Shown piece by piece: positions 14,371-23,116 of a DNA stretch of 37,437 nt; position 1 is the stretch's first letter, and every line of letters begins with the position of its first letter. Both the position numbers and the translations under genes were made by a program. Source of the DNA: an uncultured Clostridia bacterium (lineage in GTDB: Bacteria; Bacillota; Clostridia; Oscillospirales; Acutalibacteraceae). Below the pieces are notes generated by a model. It did not search any database. It was not told where the DNA came from and saw only the letters and a list, made by a program, of their open reading frames with translations. Location: the NCBI GenBank assembly GCA_937901145.1, contig CALCHE010000028.1:1-37437 (forward strand). The letters run 5' to 3'.

Positions 14371-16716
14371 GTGTATATACGGGTTTTTAAGGACAGAGTA
14401 AAGAGAAAAACTGACCTTGTTTTTGTCCGCAGAGTGAGAAGTCTCGTGGCTTTGTTTATGGCATTTTTCTTCTGTGTTAACCTGGGTGCCGTAGGCTATA
14501 TTATGGTGGTTCACGGTGAGGAATACCGTGAAGCCGCAGCGAGAAATCAGCTTTACGATGAAACGATAGATGCAGTAAGAGGTACTATTTACGACCGTAA
14601 TATGACACCTCTCGTTACGAGTACATCCGCGTGGATTTTATGTGCCAACCCCGATGAAATCAGAAAAGGCTTCAAAAGCTACGACGAAAAATATCTGGAA
14701 GAGTTCTACACCTATCTTTCCAAAGGTATAGCCAAGGCTGTTTCGTCGAAGGCTAAGGATGTGAAAGAGCTCATTACCCGACCTGACAGCAAATATGTCC
14801 GTGTAAAAAAAGAGGTTACTCCCACCCAGAAAATCGCGCTTCAGACATTTCTTGAAACAGAGTATGTTTTTCAGGTTCCTGTGGAGAGTACCAGCTGGGG
14901 CAAGACAATAACTGAGCTCAAAGACAAAAAGATAAGACCTGCCCGTTATTTCTCCTATGAAAATGACAGCAAAAGAGTTTACACTCAGAAAAACTTCGCC
15001 TCAAAGCTTATCGGCGTGGTAAATGCTGACGGCAACGGTGAAACAGGTATAGAAAAGTACTATAATGACGTTCTTAAGGGCGAAAGCGGACGAATCGTAA
15101 CTGCCAAGGACTCAAGAGGAAATGTACTCGAGTCGAGCTATGAAACTGTTTTCGATGCCACCGACGGTAACGGTGTGGTCCTTACTATCGACGAAAATAT
15201 TCAGTCTTATCTCGAAAACGCACTCGATCAGGCTCTCGAAAGCATCAAGCCTGACGGTGTTTACGGTATCGTTATGGACGTAGATACAGGTGCAGTTCTG
15301 GCTATGAGCGATAAGCCTGACTTTGATCTCACGAATCCCGGTAAGCTCATTAAATCAGCGGATAAAACCCTGCTTAAGGAGCTCGAAGAGGGCAGTGAGG
15401 AATATAATGCCGAATACAGCCGTCTTCTTTACGACCAGTGGAGCAGCTTCTGTGTTACGGATACCTATGAGCCGGGCTCTACATTTAAAATCTTTACTGC
15501 GGCGGCAGCTCTCGAGGAGGGTGCGGTTTCTCTGAACTCAACCTATACCTGCCGTAGCTATAACAGAATCGCAGACATAACCTACCGCTGTGCTCAGAAT
15601 AAGGCTCACGGTACACAGACACTTACCCAGATGCTTATGAACTCCTGTAACTGCGGATTTATCCACGTGGGTCAGACTCTCGGTAAGGATAATTATTACA
15701 AATATTTCGAGGCCTTCGGCTTTACCGAAAGAACAGGTATCGACACAGGTAATGAGGCTTACCCCTATGTTCATAAGCAGGAAACTATGACTAAGGTCGA
15801 CCTTGCGAGTACCTCCTTCGGTCAGACTGTAAGAATCAGCCCCTTACAGCTTCTCAGTGCTACCTGTGCCATCGCCAACGGCGGTAAGCTGATGAAGCCC
15901 TATCTTGTGGATAAAATGGTTGACAGTGAAGGTAATGTGATTTCCGAAACACAGCCTACTGTCAGAAGAACTGTAATCTCCGAGTCTACCTGTGCCAAGG
16001 TACGCTCGATGATGGAGGCAGTAGTAGAAAGCGGTACAGGTAAAAACGCATATATCGCAGGTTACCGTGTGGCAGGTAAAACTGCTACAGCCGAAAAGCT
16101 TGACGACGGCTCTGATGAGGATATCTACATCGCATCCTTCGTGTGCTATGCTCCTGCAAATGACCCCGAAATAGCTATTCTCGTGGGTGTCGATAATGCT
16201 CCCGGTCCTTACCGCGGAGGCGGTGTTCTGGCCGCTCCCATAGCTAAGGAGGTTATGGAAGCTACGCTCGATTATCTGAATGTGGAGCCTCAGTACACAG
16301 CTAAGGAGCTCGCTTCAGTAAGCAGAGTGACTCCCACTCTCGTAGGTAAAACTGTCAGCGCAGCCAAAGTTTCTGCAGCATCAGAGGGCTTCACAGCCAA
16401 GGTTATCGGTAAAGGCGAAACCGTCGTTTCTCAGGTTCCCGCATCGGGACAGAGCATACCTAAAAACGGCGTTATCATTCTCTATACAGAAAAGGATACA
16501 AAATCACAGGAAGTAAAAGTTCCCGATTTCACAGGCCTTACGGCCTCTCAGGTAAACACTCTTGCGACGGAAAACGGTGTTAATGTAATCTTCTCAGGTC
16601 CCGCTGAAACAGCAGGCTCACTTTCCTATAATCAGGATATCGCGAAGGATACTACCGTAGACGCAGGCTCGAACATTACGGTATACTTCCGACAGGAAAA
16701 TATAGCAGTCGATTGA
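14371..16716 (+). CDS. Class B penicillin-binding protein (SpoVD/FtsI type) with two PASTA domains
   Basis: A 781-residue transpeptidase that crosslinks peptidoglycan at the septum or spore cortex. One membrane helix (about 24-46) is followed by the dimerisation region (VRGTIYDRN) and the transpeptidase: catalytic Ser370 in PGSTFKIF, SxN as Ser425-Cys-Asn427, and a third motif Lys570-Thr-Ala where Lys-Thr-Gly is the rule. Two PASTA domains follow (about 650-705 and 707-775, starting VTPTLVGKTVSAAK and VKVPDFTGLTASQV). Location in the dcw cluster fits either the division PBP2 (FtsI) or SpoVD; Clostridia often have one gene for both or two in a row, and only one is here. It starts with GTG after AAAGGAGTG. 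Confidence 0.93.
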   Translation: MYIRVFKDRVKRKTDLVFVRRVRSLVALFMAFFFCVNLGAVGYIMVVHGEEYREAAARNQLYDETIDAVRGTIYDRNMTPLVTSTSAWILCANPDEIRKGFKSYDEKYLEEFYTYLSKGIAKAVSSKAKDVKELITRPDSKYVRVKKEVTPTQKIALQTFLETEYVFQVPVESTSWGKTITELKDKKIRPARYFSYENDSKRVYTQKNFASKLIGVVNADGNGETGIEKYYNDVLKGESGRIVTAKDSRGNVLESSYETVFDATDGNGVVLTIDENIQSYLENALDQALESIKPDGVYGIVMDVDTGAVLAMSDKPDFDLTNPGKLIKSADKTLLKELEEGSEEYNAEYSRLLYDQWSSFCVTDTYEPGSTFKIFTAAAALEEGAVSLNSTYTCRSYNRIADITYRCAQNKAHGTQTLTQMLMNSCNCGFIHVGQTLGKDNYYKYFEAFGFTERTGIDTGNEAYPYVHKQETMTKVDLASTSFGQTVRISPLQLLSATCAIANGGKLMKPYLVDKMVDSEGNVISETQPTVRRTVISESTCAKVRSMMEAVVESGTGKNAYIAGYRVAGKTATAEKLDDGSDEDIYIASFVCYAPANDPEIAILVGVDNAPGPYRGGGVLAAPIAKEVMEATLDYLNVEPQYTAKELASVSRVTPTLVGKTVSAAKVSAASEGFTAKVIGKGETVVSQVPASGQSIPKNGVIILYTEKDTKSQEVKVPDFTGLTASQVNTLATENGVNVIFSGPAETAGSLSYNQDIAKDTTVDAGSNITVYFRQENIAVD

Positions 16717-16744
16717 TACCGTACACTTTTAACGGAGGAACACT

Positions 16745-18157
16745 ATGCTTATTTCCACTTTGCTTTTTCAGTCAGGTATCGAGTATAAAAACGAGGATAA
16801 GGATATAAAATATATTACTGACGATTCCCGTAAGGTAAGACAGGACACTCTCTTCGTCTGCCACGAAAAAGGGGAGAGCTATGTCCGTCAGGCTATCGAA
16901 AAGGGAGCTGTGGCAGTAGTAGCTCAGAAGGATGTATGTGAAAACACGATTATAGTCGGGGATACCAGAAAGGCTTATTCCCTTTTATGTGCCGCCTTCT
17001 TCGGCTTCAGTCACAGAAAGCTACGGCTTATCGGTGTCACGGGTACTAACGGAAAAACCACCGTAAGCACCATGATATATAATATTCTTACTATGGCAGG
17101 GCATAAGTGCGCCCTTTTCGGTACTGTCTGCAATAAGCTCTGCGGAGAAAGCAGTGAATCTTTTCTTACTACTCCCGACAGCTTTTATATGCATAAAAAG
17201 TTCAGCGAAATGGCTGAATGCGGTACAGAGATCTGTATAATCGAGGCTTCCTCACAGGGACTTGTACAGCAGAGACTTTACGGTCTTGATTTCGAGGTGG
17301 GTGTTTTTCTTAATCTCACCGAGGACCATCTGGATTATCACGGCGATATGGAAAGCTATAAAAATGCTAAAAAGCTTCTCTTTTCCTCCAGCCGTCTGTC
17401 GGTTATAAATGATGACGACAAATTCGCTGATGAATTTAAAAAATCAGTGGCGGGTGATATAAAAACCTATTCTCTTAAAAGTGATGAGGCTGACTTTACT
17501 GCCAAGGCAATAAAATTCAGCGAAGGCATTACTGATTACGCTATCGTTTCCGACGGTCTTATCCACCGTATTAAGCTTAAGCTTCCCGGCGCATATAATG
17601 TTTCAAATTCTATGGCGGCAATTATTACGGCTCTTTCGGTCGGTGTTTCTCTCGAGTCATGTTCGGCGGCACTGAGAAATTTTTACGGTGTCAGAGGCAG
17701 ATTTGAGATAGTGCCCACCGACAGGGATTTCAAAATTATAATCGACTATGCCCACACTCCCGACAGTCTTAAGCAGGTGCTTTTAACTCTCGGTAATTTC
17801 CCGAAAAACAGAATTATTACCGTTTTCGGCTGCGGTGGTGACAGAGACAGGGAAAAGCGCGGAGAAATGGGCAAGATAGCTGCTGACTATTCGGATATGG
17901 TGATCGTTACCAGCGATAATCCCCGAAGCGAAGAGCCTATGGATATAATCAGAGACATAGTAAGTGCCGTCAAAGGCACAAAGACGCCTATGTTCATTCA
18001 TCAGGACAGGAGAAAGGCTATTGACTTTGCCTTGAAAAATGCGAAGGAGAATGATATAATCCTTCTGGCAGGCAAGGGTCACGAAACGAGTCAGACTGTC
18101 AAAGGGGAGGAAATCCCTATGGATGAAAGAAAAATAATAAAGGAATTATTAGGATGA
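16745..18157 (+). CDS. murE: UDP-MurNAc-tripeptide synthetase (meso-DAP adding type)
   Basis: This 470-residue cytoplasmic Mur ligase adds the third residue of the peptidoglycan stem peptide using ATP. The P-loop is VTGTNGKTTVSTMIY; the middle domain has LTTPD, EASSQGLVQQRLYGLDF and LTEDHLDYHGDMESY; the C-terminal domain has IDYAHTPDSLK, GCGGDRDREKRGEMG and DNPR at 391-394. In this family DNPR is the usual mark of meso-diaminopimelate enzymes, whereas lysine enzymes vary there. It lies 28 bases after the PBP gene with GGAGG upstream. murF, which usually follows, is missing. Confidence 0.96.
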   Translation: MLISTLLFQSGIEYKNEDKDIKYITDDSRKVRQDTLFVCHEKGESYVRQAIEKGAVAVVAQKDVCENTIIVGDTRKAYSLLCAAFFGFSHRKLRLIGVTGTNGKTTVSTMIYNILTMAGHKCALFGTVCNKLCGESSESFLTTPDSFYMHKKFSEMAECGTEICIIEASSQGLVQQRLYGLDFEVGVFLNLTEDHLDYHGDMESYKNAKKLLFSSSRLSVINDDDKFADEFKKSVAGDIKTYSLKSDEADFTAKAIKFSEGITDYAIVSDGLIHRIKLKLPGAYNVSNSMAAIITALSVGVSLESCSAALRNFYGVRGRFEIVPTDRDFKIIIDYAHTPDSLKQVLLTLGNFPKNRIITVFGCGGDRDREKRGEMGKIAADYSDMVIVTSDNPRSEEPMDIIRDIVSAVKGTKTPMFIHQDRRKAIDFALKNAKENDIILLAGKGHETSQTVKGEEIPMDERKIIKELLG

Positions 18158-18198
18158 CAGGTATGTCACCTTAAAGATATTTGAAAGGAATGTTTTAA

Positions 18199-19236
18199 AT
18201 GACCAGCACTTTATCACTTGTTATTTCACTCGTAATCTCCTTCGGAGTTACGGCACTTTTAGGCTTTGTGCTTATTCCCGTGCTTCATAACCTTAAATTC
18301 GGACAGAATATTCTCACGGATATAGGACCTAACTGGCACGCAAAAAAGCAGGGTACTCCCACTATGGGCGGTATTATGTTTATCATCGGTACCATTTTCG
18401 CCACTGCTGTTACTTTCCTTATCTGCAAATTTACGGGCCTTCAGATTTTTGCTGAGCTCGACATAACCAGATATCAGCAGTACACCAAGCTTTTTTCAGG
18501 TATACTTATGGCTATATGCTTCGCTCTTGTGGGCTTTGCCGATGACTATATCAAGGTAGTAAAAAAGAGAAATCTCGGTCTTACGGAAATTCAGAAAACT
18601 ATTCCGCAGGTGCTTATCATCGGTGCTTATCTTGCTTCACTCGTCATCAGCGAAAGCACATCCATGTACATTCCCTTCTTCGGCAAGGTTAATTTCGACT
18701 CTGTGGGCGGAATTATCTTCTTCTGTATTTTCAGCGTATGTGTAATTTACGGCGCAATCAATGCAGTTAACTTTACTGACGGCATCGACGGTCTCTGCGG
18801 TACGGTTACCATTCCCGTAGGTGTAGCCTTCGCAGTAATCGCACTTATGATGAAGACTACCTCTGTAGGTATTTTAGGCGCTGCGCTTGCAGGCGGTTGT
18901 GCAGGCTATGTAGTATGGAACCGTTATCCTGCCAAGGTATTTATGGGTGACACAGGTTCGATGTTCCTCGGCGGTCTTGTAGTGGCTTTAGCCTATGCAG
19001 TGGACTGTCCCATCATCCTTCTTCCCATCGGTATAGTTTATGTTATCGAGGCTCTTTCCGATGTAATTCAGATAGCCTCCATAAAAATCCGTAAAAAGAA
19101 GGTATTCAAAATGGCTCCCATCCATCATCATTTCGAAATGTCAGGCTGGAGCGAAAATAAAATCGTGGCTGTGTTCAGCACAGTTAGTCTTATCGGCTGT
19201 ATTATCGGTGTAGCTGTTATGTATTTCACCGTTTAA
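18199..19236 (+). CDS. mraY: Phospho-MurNAc-pentapeptide transferase
   Basis: This 345-residue integral membrane enzyme makes lipid I from UDP-MurNAc-pentapeptide and undecaprenyl phosphate. It has about ten membrane helices and the family's signatures: KKQGTPTMGG near the N-terminus, FADDYIKVVKKRNLGL with the aspartate pair, NAVNFTDGIDGL, FMGDTGSMFLGG and PIHHHFE. Length is slightly above the usual 320-330. Starts with ATG after GAAAGGAATG. Confidence 0.97.
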   Translation: MTSTLSLVISLVISFGVTALLGFVLIPVLHNLKFGQNILTDIGPNWHAKKQGTPTMGGIMFIIGTIFATAVTFLICKFTGLQIFAELDITRYQQYTKLFSGILMAICFALVGFADDYIKVVKKRNLGLTEIQKTIPQVLIIGAYLASLVISESTSMYIPFFGKVNFDSVGGIIFFCIFSVCVIYGAINAVNFTDGIDGLCGTVTIPVGVAFAVIALMMKTTSVGILGAALAGGCAGYVVWNRYPAKVFMGDTGSMFLGGLVVALAYAVDCPIILLPIGIVYVIEALSDVIQIASIKIRKKKVFKMAPIHHHFEMSGWSENKIVAVFSTVSLIGCIIGVAVMYFTV

Positions 19237-19274
19237 GGTATAATTCTTAAAATTCTGAGGCAGGAGGTAAAGGT

Positions 19275-20585
19275 ATGAAAGAAAAAAAGAGAAAGTCCCG
19301 TAAAGCGAAAAAAATCAAGCTTTCGGCGCCTTCTGAAATGTTTAACGGAATAAAAAGCAAGGTAAGAACAAATTTCTTTCATCAGGGAAGCTTTGATGTG
19401 GTGTTTGCCTGTATAGTATTATTACTCTTTACGGTAGGTATCATCGCGATGTATTCGGCCTCCTATGCCTACGCGACCTATAACAGAGGCGATGCTAATG
19501 AATTTTTCTTTTCACAGCTTAAAAATGCCGTGATCGGATTTGTGGCTATGGCGTTTTTCAGTAAGCTCGACTACCGTGTTTTTAACGGAAGATTTGCTCC
19601 CTTTGCATATATTGCTACAGTTCTGGTTCTTATATATACTCTCATATATAATATGGGCAGTGACGCAGATACGAGCCGCTGGATTTATATCGGCGGTATG
19701 CAGATTCAGCCCTCAGAGTTCGCTAAGTTTACTCTCATCATCGTAATGGCATATATGATATGCGTTATGAAAAATGCTCTCAGGGCACCTAAAAATAAAA
19801 TAGGTAAATTTACTCCCGACAGGGATACTCTTTCCGATTTCGAAAGAAAGTTTTTTGCTTTTGCCAGAACTCCTTTTTCGGCCTGTGTGCTTCTGGCGAT
19901 AGTTGCCATTTCCTATTTCGGTCTCGTTCTTCTGGAAAAGCACTATTCAGCTGCTATCCTTCTTATGCTTATGGCTATCGCTATGGCGTGGCTCAGCGGT
20001 GCGAAAAAGGTATACTTTGCCGCACTTTTCGCAGCTATAGGAGCTGTGGTTGCCCTCGTAATAATCAAGCCCGACATTCTCGACGGCTTCGGCTTTGCGG
20101 CAAGCCGTATTATGTGCTGGCTCGATAAGGATAATCCCGCTTACATTGAAAACAGAAGACAGACCGTAAACGGACTTTATGCCATCGGCTCAGGCGGTCT
20201 TTTCGGTGTTGGACTCGGTAATTCCAAACAGAAACAGCTTTATATTCCCGAACCTCAGAACGACTTCGTTTTCCCTGTTTTCTGCGAGGAATTCGGCTTT
20301 ATCGGTGCGGCTTTTGTCATTATTCTCTTTGCCGCTCTTATCTGCAGAGGCTTTATGATTGCCGCCAAGTGTAAGGATATGTTCGGCTCGCTGGTGGTAA
20401 TGGGTATAATGATACAGGTTGCATTACAGGTAATAATCAATATTTCCGTTGTTACGGACCTTATACCGAATACGGGTATGGCACTTCCCTTCTTCAGCTA
20501 CGGAGGTACGGCACTGCTGGTACTGCTGATAGAAATGGGAATAGTTCTTTCGGTTTCGAGAAATTCAAAAGTTGAAAAGGAATGA
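19275..20585 (+). CDS. ftsW: SEDS-family septal peptidoglycan polymerase FtsW
   Basis: A 436-residue membrane glycosyltransferase that polymerises lipid II and works with a class B PBP. A basic cytoplasmic tail of about 40 residues (EKKRKSRKAKKIK) precedes ten membrane helices. SEDS signatures are SRWIYIGGMQIQPSEFAKF, LLEKHYSAAILLMLMAIAM, NGLYAIGSGGLFGVGLGNSKQK, the catalytic-type aspartate Asp330 in QNDFVFPVFCEEFGF, and GMALPFFSYGGTALLVLL. SpoVE of sporulation is the same family, and the sequence alone does not decide between FtsW and SpoVE. murD, usual just upstream, is missing. It overlaps murG. Confidence 0.95.
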   Translation: MKEKKRKSRKAKKIKLSAPSEMFNGIKSKVRTNFFHQGSFDVVFACIVLLLFTVGIIAMYSASYAYATYNRGDANEFFFSQLKNAVIGFVAMAFFSKLDYRVFNGRFAPFAYIATVLVLIYTLIYNMGSDADTSRWIYIGGMQIQPSEFAKFTLIIVMAYMICVMKNALRAPKNKIGKFTPDRDTLSDFERKFFAFARTPFSACVLLAIVAISYFGLVLLEKHYSAAILLMLMAIAMAWLSGAKKVYFAALFAAIGAVVALVIIKPDILDGFGFAASRIMCWLDKDNPAYIENRRQTVNGLYAIGSGGLFGVGLGNSKQKQLYIPEPQNDFVFPVFCEEFGFIGAAFVIILFAALICRGFMIAAKCKDMFGSLVVMGIMIQVALQVIINISVVTDLIPNTGMALPFFSYGGTALLVLLIEMGIVLSVSRNSKVEKE

Positions 20586-20590
20586 TGATA

Positions 20591-21709
20591 ATGAAAATAT
20601 TATTTGCCGCAGGCGGCACAGGAGGTCACATTAATCCCGCTTTAGCTGTAGCAGGTGAGATAAGAGAAAGATACCCCGATGCAGAAATTCTCTTTGTCGG
20701 TGCTCAGGGTAAAATGGAAACCAAGCTTGTACCGAATGCGGGCTTCAATCTGAAAACTATCAGAATTGCAGGCTTTCAGAGAAAGATTTCCGTCGAAAAT
20801 ATCATAAGAAATATCCTTGCTGTTTTTTATCTTCTTACCTCATCCTCAGCGGTAAAGAAGATAATCAAGGGCTTTTCACCTGATGTGGTAGTTGGCTTTG
20901 GCGGTTATGTAAGCGGCCCTGTGCTCCGTATGGCGGCCAAGATGGGTATCCCTACGGCTATTCACGAGCAGAATGCCTTTCCGGGTGTTACCAATAAAAC
21001 TCTCGCAAAAACAGTAGACAGAGTTATGCTTACTGCCAAGGACGCAGAAAAATATCTTCAGTGTAAAAATCCTCCCGTCGTCACAGGTCTTCCCGTAAGA
21101 GGTGAAATGCTTAAGGCTGACAGAGATTTCTCCAGAGCGGAAATGGGCATAAAGGATAATGAAATTCTCGTTCTTTCTATGGGCGGAAGCCTCGGTGCAG
21201 CTACCATAAACACAGCGATGACTAAGATTATCGCTTCTCATCATAAGGATGAAAATATCCGTTTTCTTCACGCTATGGGTCAGTACGGTCTGTGGGTACC
21301 CGAAAAGCTCAGAGAAATGGGAGTTGATACGGAGAAGGCTCCCAATGTGGAAATCCGTGAATACATAAGTGATATGGACAGATGTATGTCTGCGGCCGAT
21401 GTGGTTATCTGCCGAGCAGGTGCTTCTTCTCTTTCGGAACTTCAGGCTCTCGGTAAGGCATCTATTCTCATTCCTTCTCCCAATGTAGCTGAAAATCATC
21501 AGTATCATAATGCTATGGCTCTGGTCAACAGGGGAGCGGCCTATGTTATCGAAGAAAAGGAGCTTACCGACGAAAAAATGGACGCTCTTTTCTGCTCTCT
21601 CGTAAACGATAAGGGCAAGAGAAACGAAATGGAACAGAATGCTAAATCTATGGCAGTATTCGATGCCAAAGAGCAGATAGCTGATATCGTAATTTCTCTG
21701 ATAAAATAA
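20591..21709 (+). CDS. murG: Lipid II synthase MurG (GlcNAc transferase)
   Basis: This 372-residue membrane-associated GT28 enzyme adds GlcNAc to lipid I. The N-terminal glycine-rich loop is LFAAGGTGGHINPALAVA; GGYVSGPVLRMAAKMGIPTAIHEQNAFPGVTNK and LSMGGSLGAATINTAM are typical; the donor site is VICRAGASSLSELQALGKASILIPSPNVAENHQYHNA. ATG 20591 is chosen because AAAGGA lies nine bases upstream and the family begins MKIL-like; earlier ATGs at 20582 and 20585 overlap the ftsW stop. Confidence 0.96.
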   Translation: MKILFAAGGTGGHINPALAVAGEIRERYPDAEILFVGAQGKMETKLVPNAGFNLKTIRIAGFQRKISVENIIRNILAVFYLLTSSSAVKKIIKGFSPDVVVGFGGYVSGPVLRMAAKMGIPTAIHEQNAFPGVTNKTLAKTVDRVMLTAKDAEKYLQCKNPPVVTGLPVRGEMLKADRDFSRAEMGIKDNEILVLSMGGSLGAATINTAMTKIIASHHKDENIRFLHAMGQYGLWVPEKLREMGVDTEKAPNVEIREYISDMDRCMSAADVVICRAGASSLSELQALGKASILIPSPNVAENHQYHNAMALVNRGAAYVIEEKELTDEKMDALFCSLVNDKGKRNEMEQNAKSMAVFDAKEQIADIVISLIK

Positions 21710-21729
21710 TAAGTTTTCAAATAAAAATT

Positions 21730-21770
21730 CACCGTTTTCACCGTTTTTGCATACAATGGGGTGAAAGGTG
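21730..21770 (+). promoter_or_regulatory. Hairpin that can mask the murA ribosome binding site
   Basis: TTTCACC (21736-21742) can pair with GGTGAAA (21760-21766), and CACC (21730-21733) with GGTG (21767-21770), leaving a 2-base bulge. The right arm is the only purine-rich ribosome binding site before the murA ATG at 21778. The stem could therefore lower translation of murA. No T run follows, so it is not a terminator. Confidence 0.5.
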
Positions 21771-21777
21771 TGATTCT

Positions 21778-23037
21778 ATGGACAGTTTAATTGTTAATTC
21801 GGGCATACGTCTTATGGGAGAGACAGCCGTTCAAGGCTCGAAAAACAGCTCTCTGCCCATTCTGGCGGCTACTGTTCTGGTGGGCGGTGTCTGTCAGATA
21901 CATAACTGTCCTGAGCTCACCGATACGAAGGCGGCTATAGACATTCTCAGACATCTGGGATGTAAAGTAAAAACAGGAAATAATACGGTCACTGTTGATT
22001 CTTCCTGCCTTTCGTGCTATAATATACCGGATTCGCTGATGCATGAAATGCGCTCATCTATTGTCTTTTTAGGCTCCGTTCTCGGCAGAATGGGCAGGGC
22101 GGAAATGTCTGCTCCGGGTGGCTGTGAAATCGGACTGAGACCTATCGATCTTCATCTGAGCTCCCTTAAAATTATGGGCTTCAGAATCGAAGAGGATTAT
22201 GGCTGTATCCGGTGTGAAAGAGCGAAGGATAATGCCACCTCCGTTATAAGTCTTTCTTTTCCGAGTGTAGGTGCCACGGAAAATATTATTCTTGCCGCCG
22301 CACTGTCGAAGGGAAGGACAGTAATCCATAACGCGGCCAGAGAACCGGAAATCTATGACCTTGCGGCATTTTTAAATGAATGCGGATGTAAAATCAGCTT
22401 CCGTATGCAGGGTACGGTGGTTATCGAGGGTGTCAGAAAGCTTCACGGATGCCGATATACGGTTATGGCTGACCGTATAGTTGCTCTCACATATATGTCG
22501 GGAGCAGCGATAACAGGCGGAGACATCACTCTTCACGGTGTTAATACCAATCATTTCCGTACAGTAATACCTATTTTCGAAAATGCGGGGTGTACTGTGG
22601 ATGACAGAAAGAATGCTGTCAGGATCCGCAGAGATAAACCGCTGCGCGCTGTACGTGATATAAGGACTATGCCTTATCCCGGCTTTCCTACCGATGCGCA
22701 GGCGCTGATTATGGCGATGCTGACGGTGGCGCAGGGTACGAGTGTTATCATAGAAAATATCTTCGAAAGCCGCTTTAAGCACGTAAGTGAGCTGAACAGA
22801 ATGGGCGCGAAGATAAAAACCGAAGGAAAGCTTGCTCTTATCGACGGCGTAAAGGAGCTGCACGGCACATCGGTAACTGCTTCGGATCTGAGAGGCGGAG
22901 CGGCACTGGTAGTGGCAGGGCTTTGTGCGAAGGGCAGTACAGTTATAAGTAATATCAGTCATATCGACAGAGGCTATGAAAAAATAGAGGAAAGTTTTAA
23001 ATTTCTGGGTGCAGATATTAAACGTGTAAAGCAATAG
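21778..23037 (+). CDS. murA: UDP-N-acetylglucosamine 1-carboxyvinyltransferase
   Basis: This 419-residue cytoplasmic enzyme catalyses the first committed step of peptidoglycan synthesis, transferring enolpyruvate from PEP to UDP-GlcNAc. Lys22-Asn23 in VQGSKNSSLPILA and Cys116 in SAPGGCEIGLRPIDLHL are the known catalytic residues, with Cys the normal target of fosfomycin. Later motifs are PSVGATENIILAAAL, GVNTNHFRTVI and YPGFPTDAQALIMAM. Several Firmicutes have two MurA copies; here one is inside the dcw cluster between murG and divIB. It follows a 68-base gap holding a hairpin. Confidence 0.96.
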   Translation: MDSLIVNSGIRLMGETAVQGSKNSSLPILAATVLVGGVCQIHNCPELTDTKAAIDILRHLGCKVKTGNNTVTVDSSCLSCYNIPDSLMHEMRSSIVFLGSVLGRMGRAEMSAPGGCEIGLRPIDLHLSSLKIMGFRIEEDYGCIRCERAKDNATSVISLSFPSVGATENIILAAALSKGRTVIHNAAREPEIYDLAAFLNECGCKISFRMQGTVVIEGVRKLHGCRYTVMADRIVALTYMSGAAITGGDITLHGVNTNHFRTVIPIFENAGCTVDDRKNAVRIRRDKPLRAVRDIRTMPYPGFPTDAQALIMAMLTVAQGTSVIIENIFESRFKHVSELNRMGAKIKTEGKLALIDGVKELHGTSVTASDLRGGAALVVAGLCAKGSTVISNISHIDRGYEKIEESFKFLGADIKRVKQ

Positions 23038-23047
23038 TTTATTTTTT

Positions 23048-23098
23048 CGGCGGCTGTCTGTGATGCTTTTCGCATCAGGATTCAGTTGCCGTATTTTT
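23048..23098 (+). terminator. Hairpin with T run between murA and divIB
   Basis: TGATGC / GCATCA (23061-23077) forms an inner stem, and CGGC / GCCG (23048-23051, 23088-23091) an outer one with CTG/CAG between. TATTTTTCT follows. Its form is that of an imperfect terminator. Since ftsZ has its own promoter but divIB shows none, read-through is likely needed. Confidence 0.5.
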
Positions 23099-23116
23099 CT
23101 GAAAGGAGTGTATTTG

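Noticed and set aside
20876..21508. 210-codon minus-strand frame
   Set aside because: Antisense to murG, which has all family motifs; no start signal.
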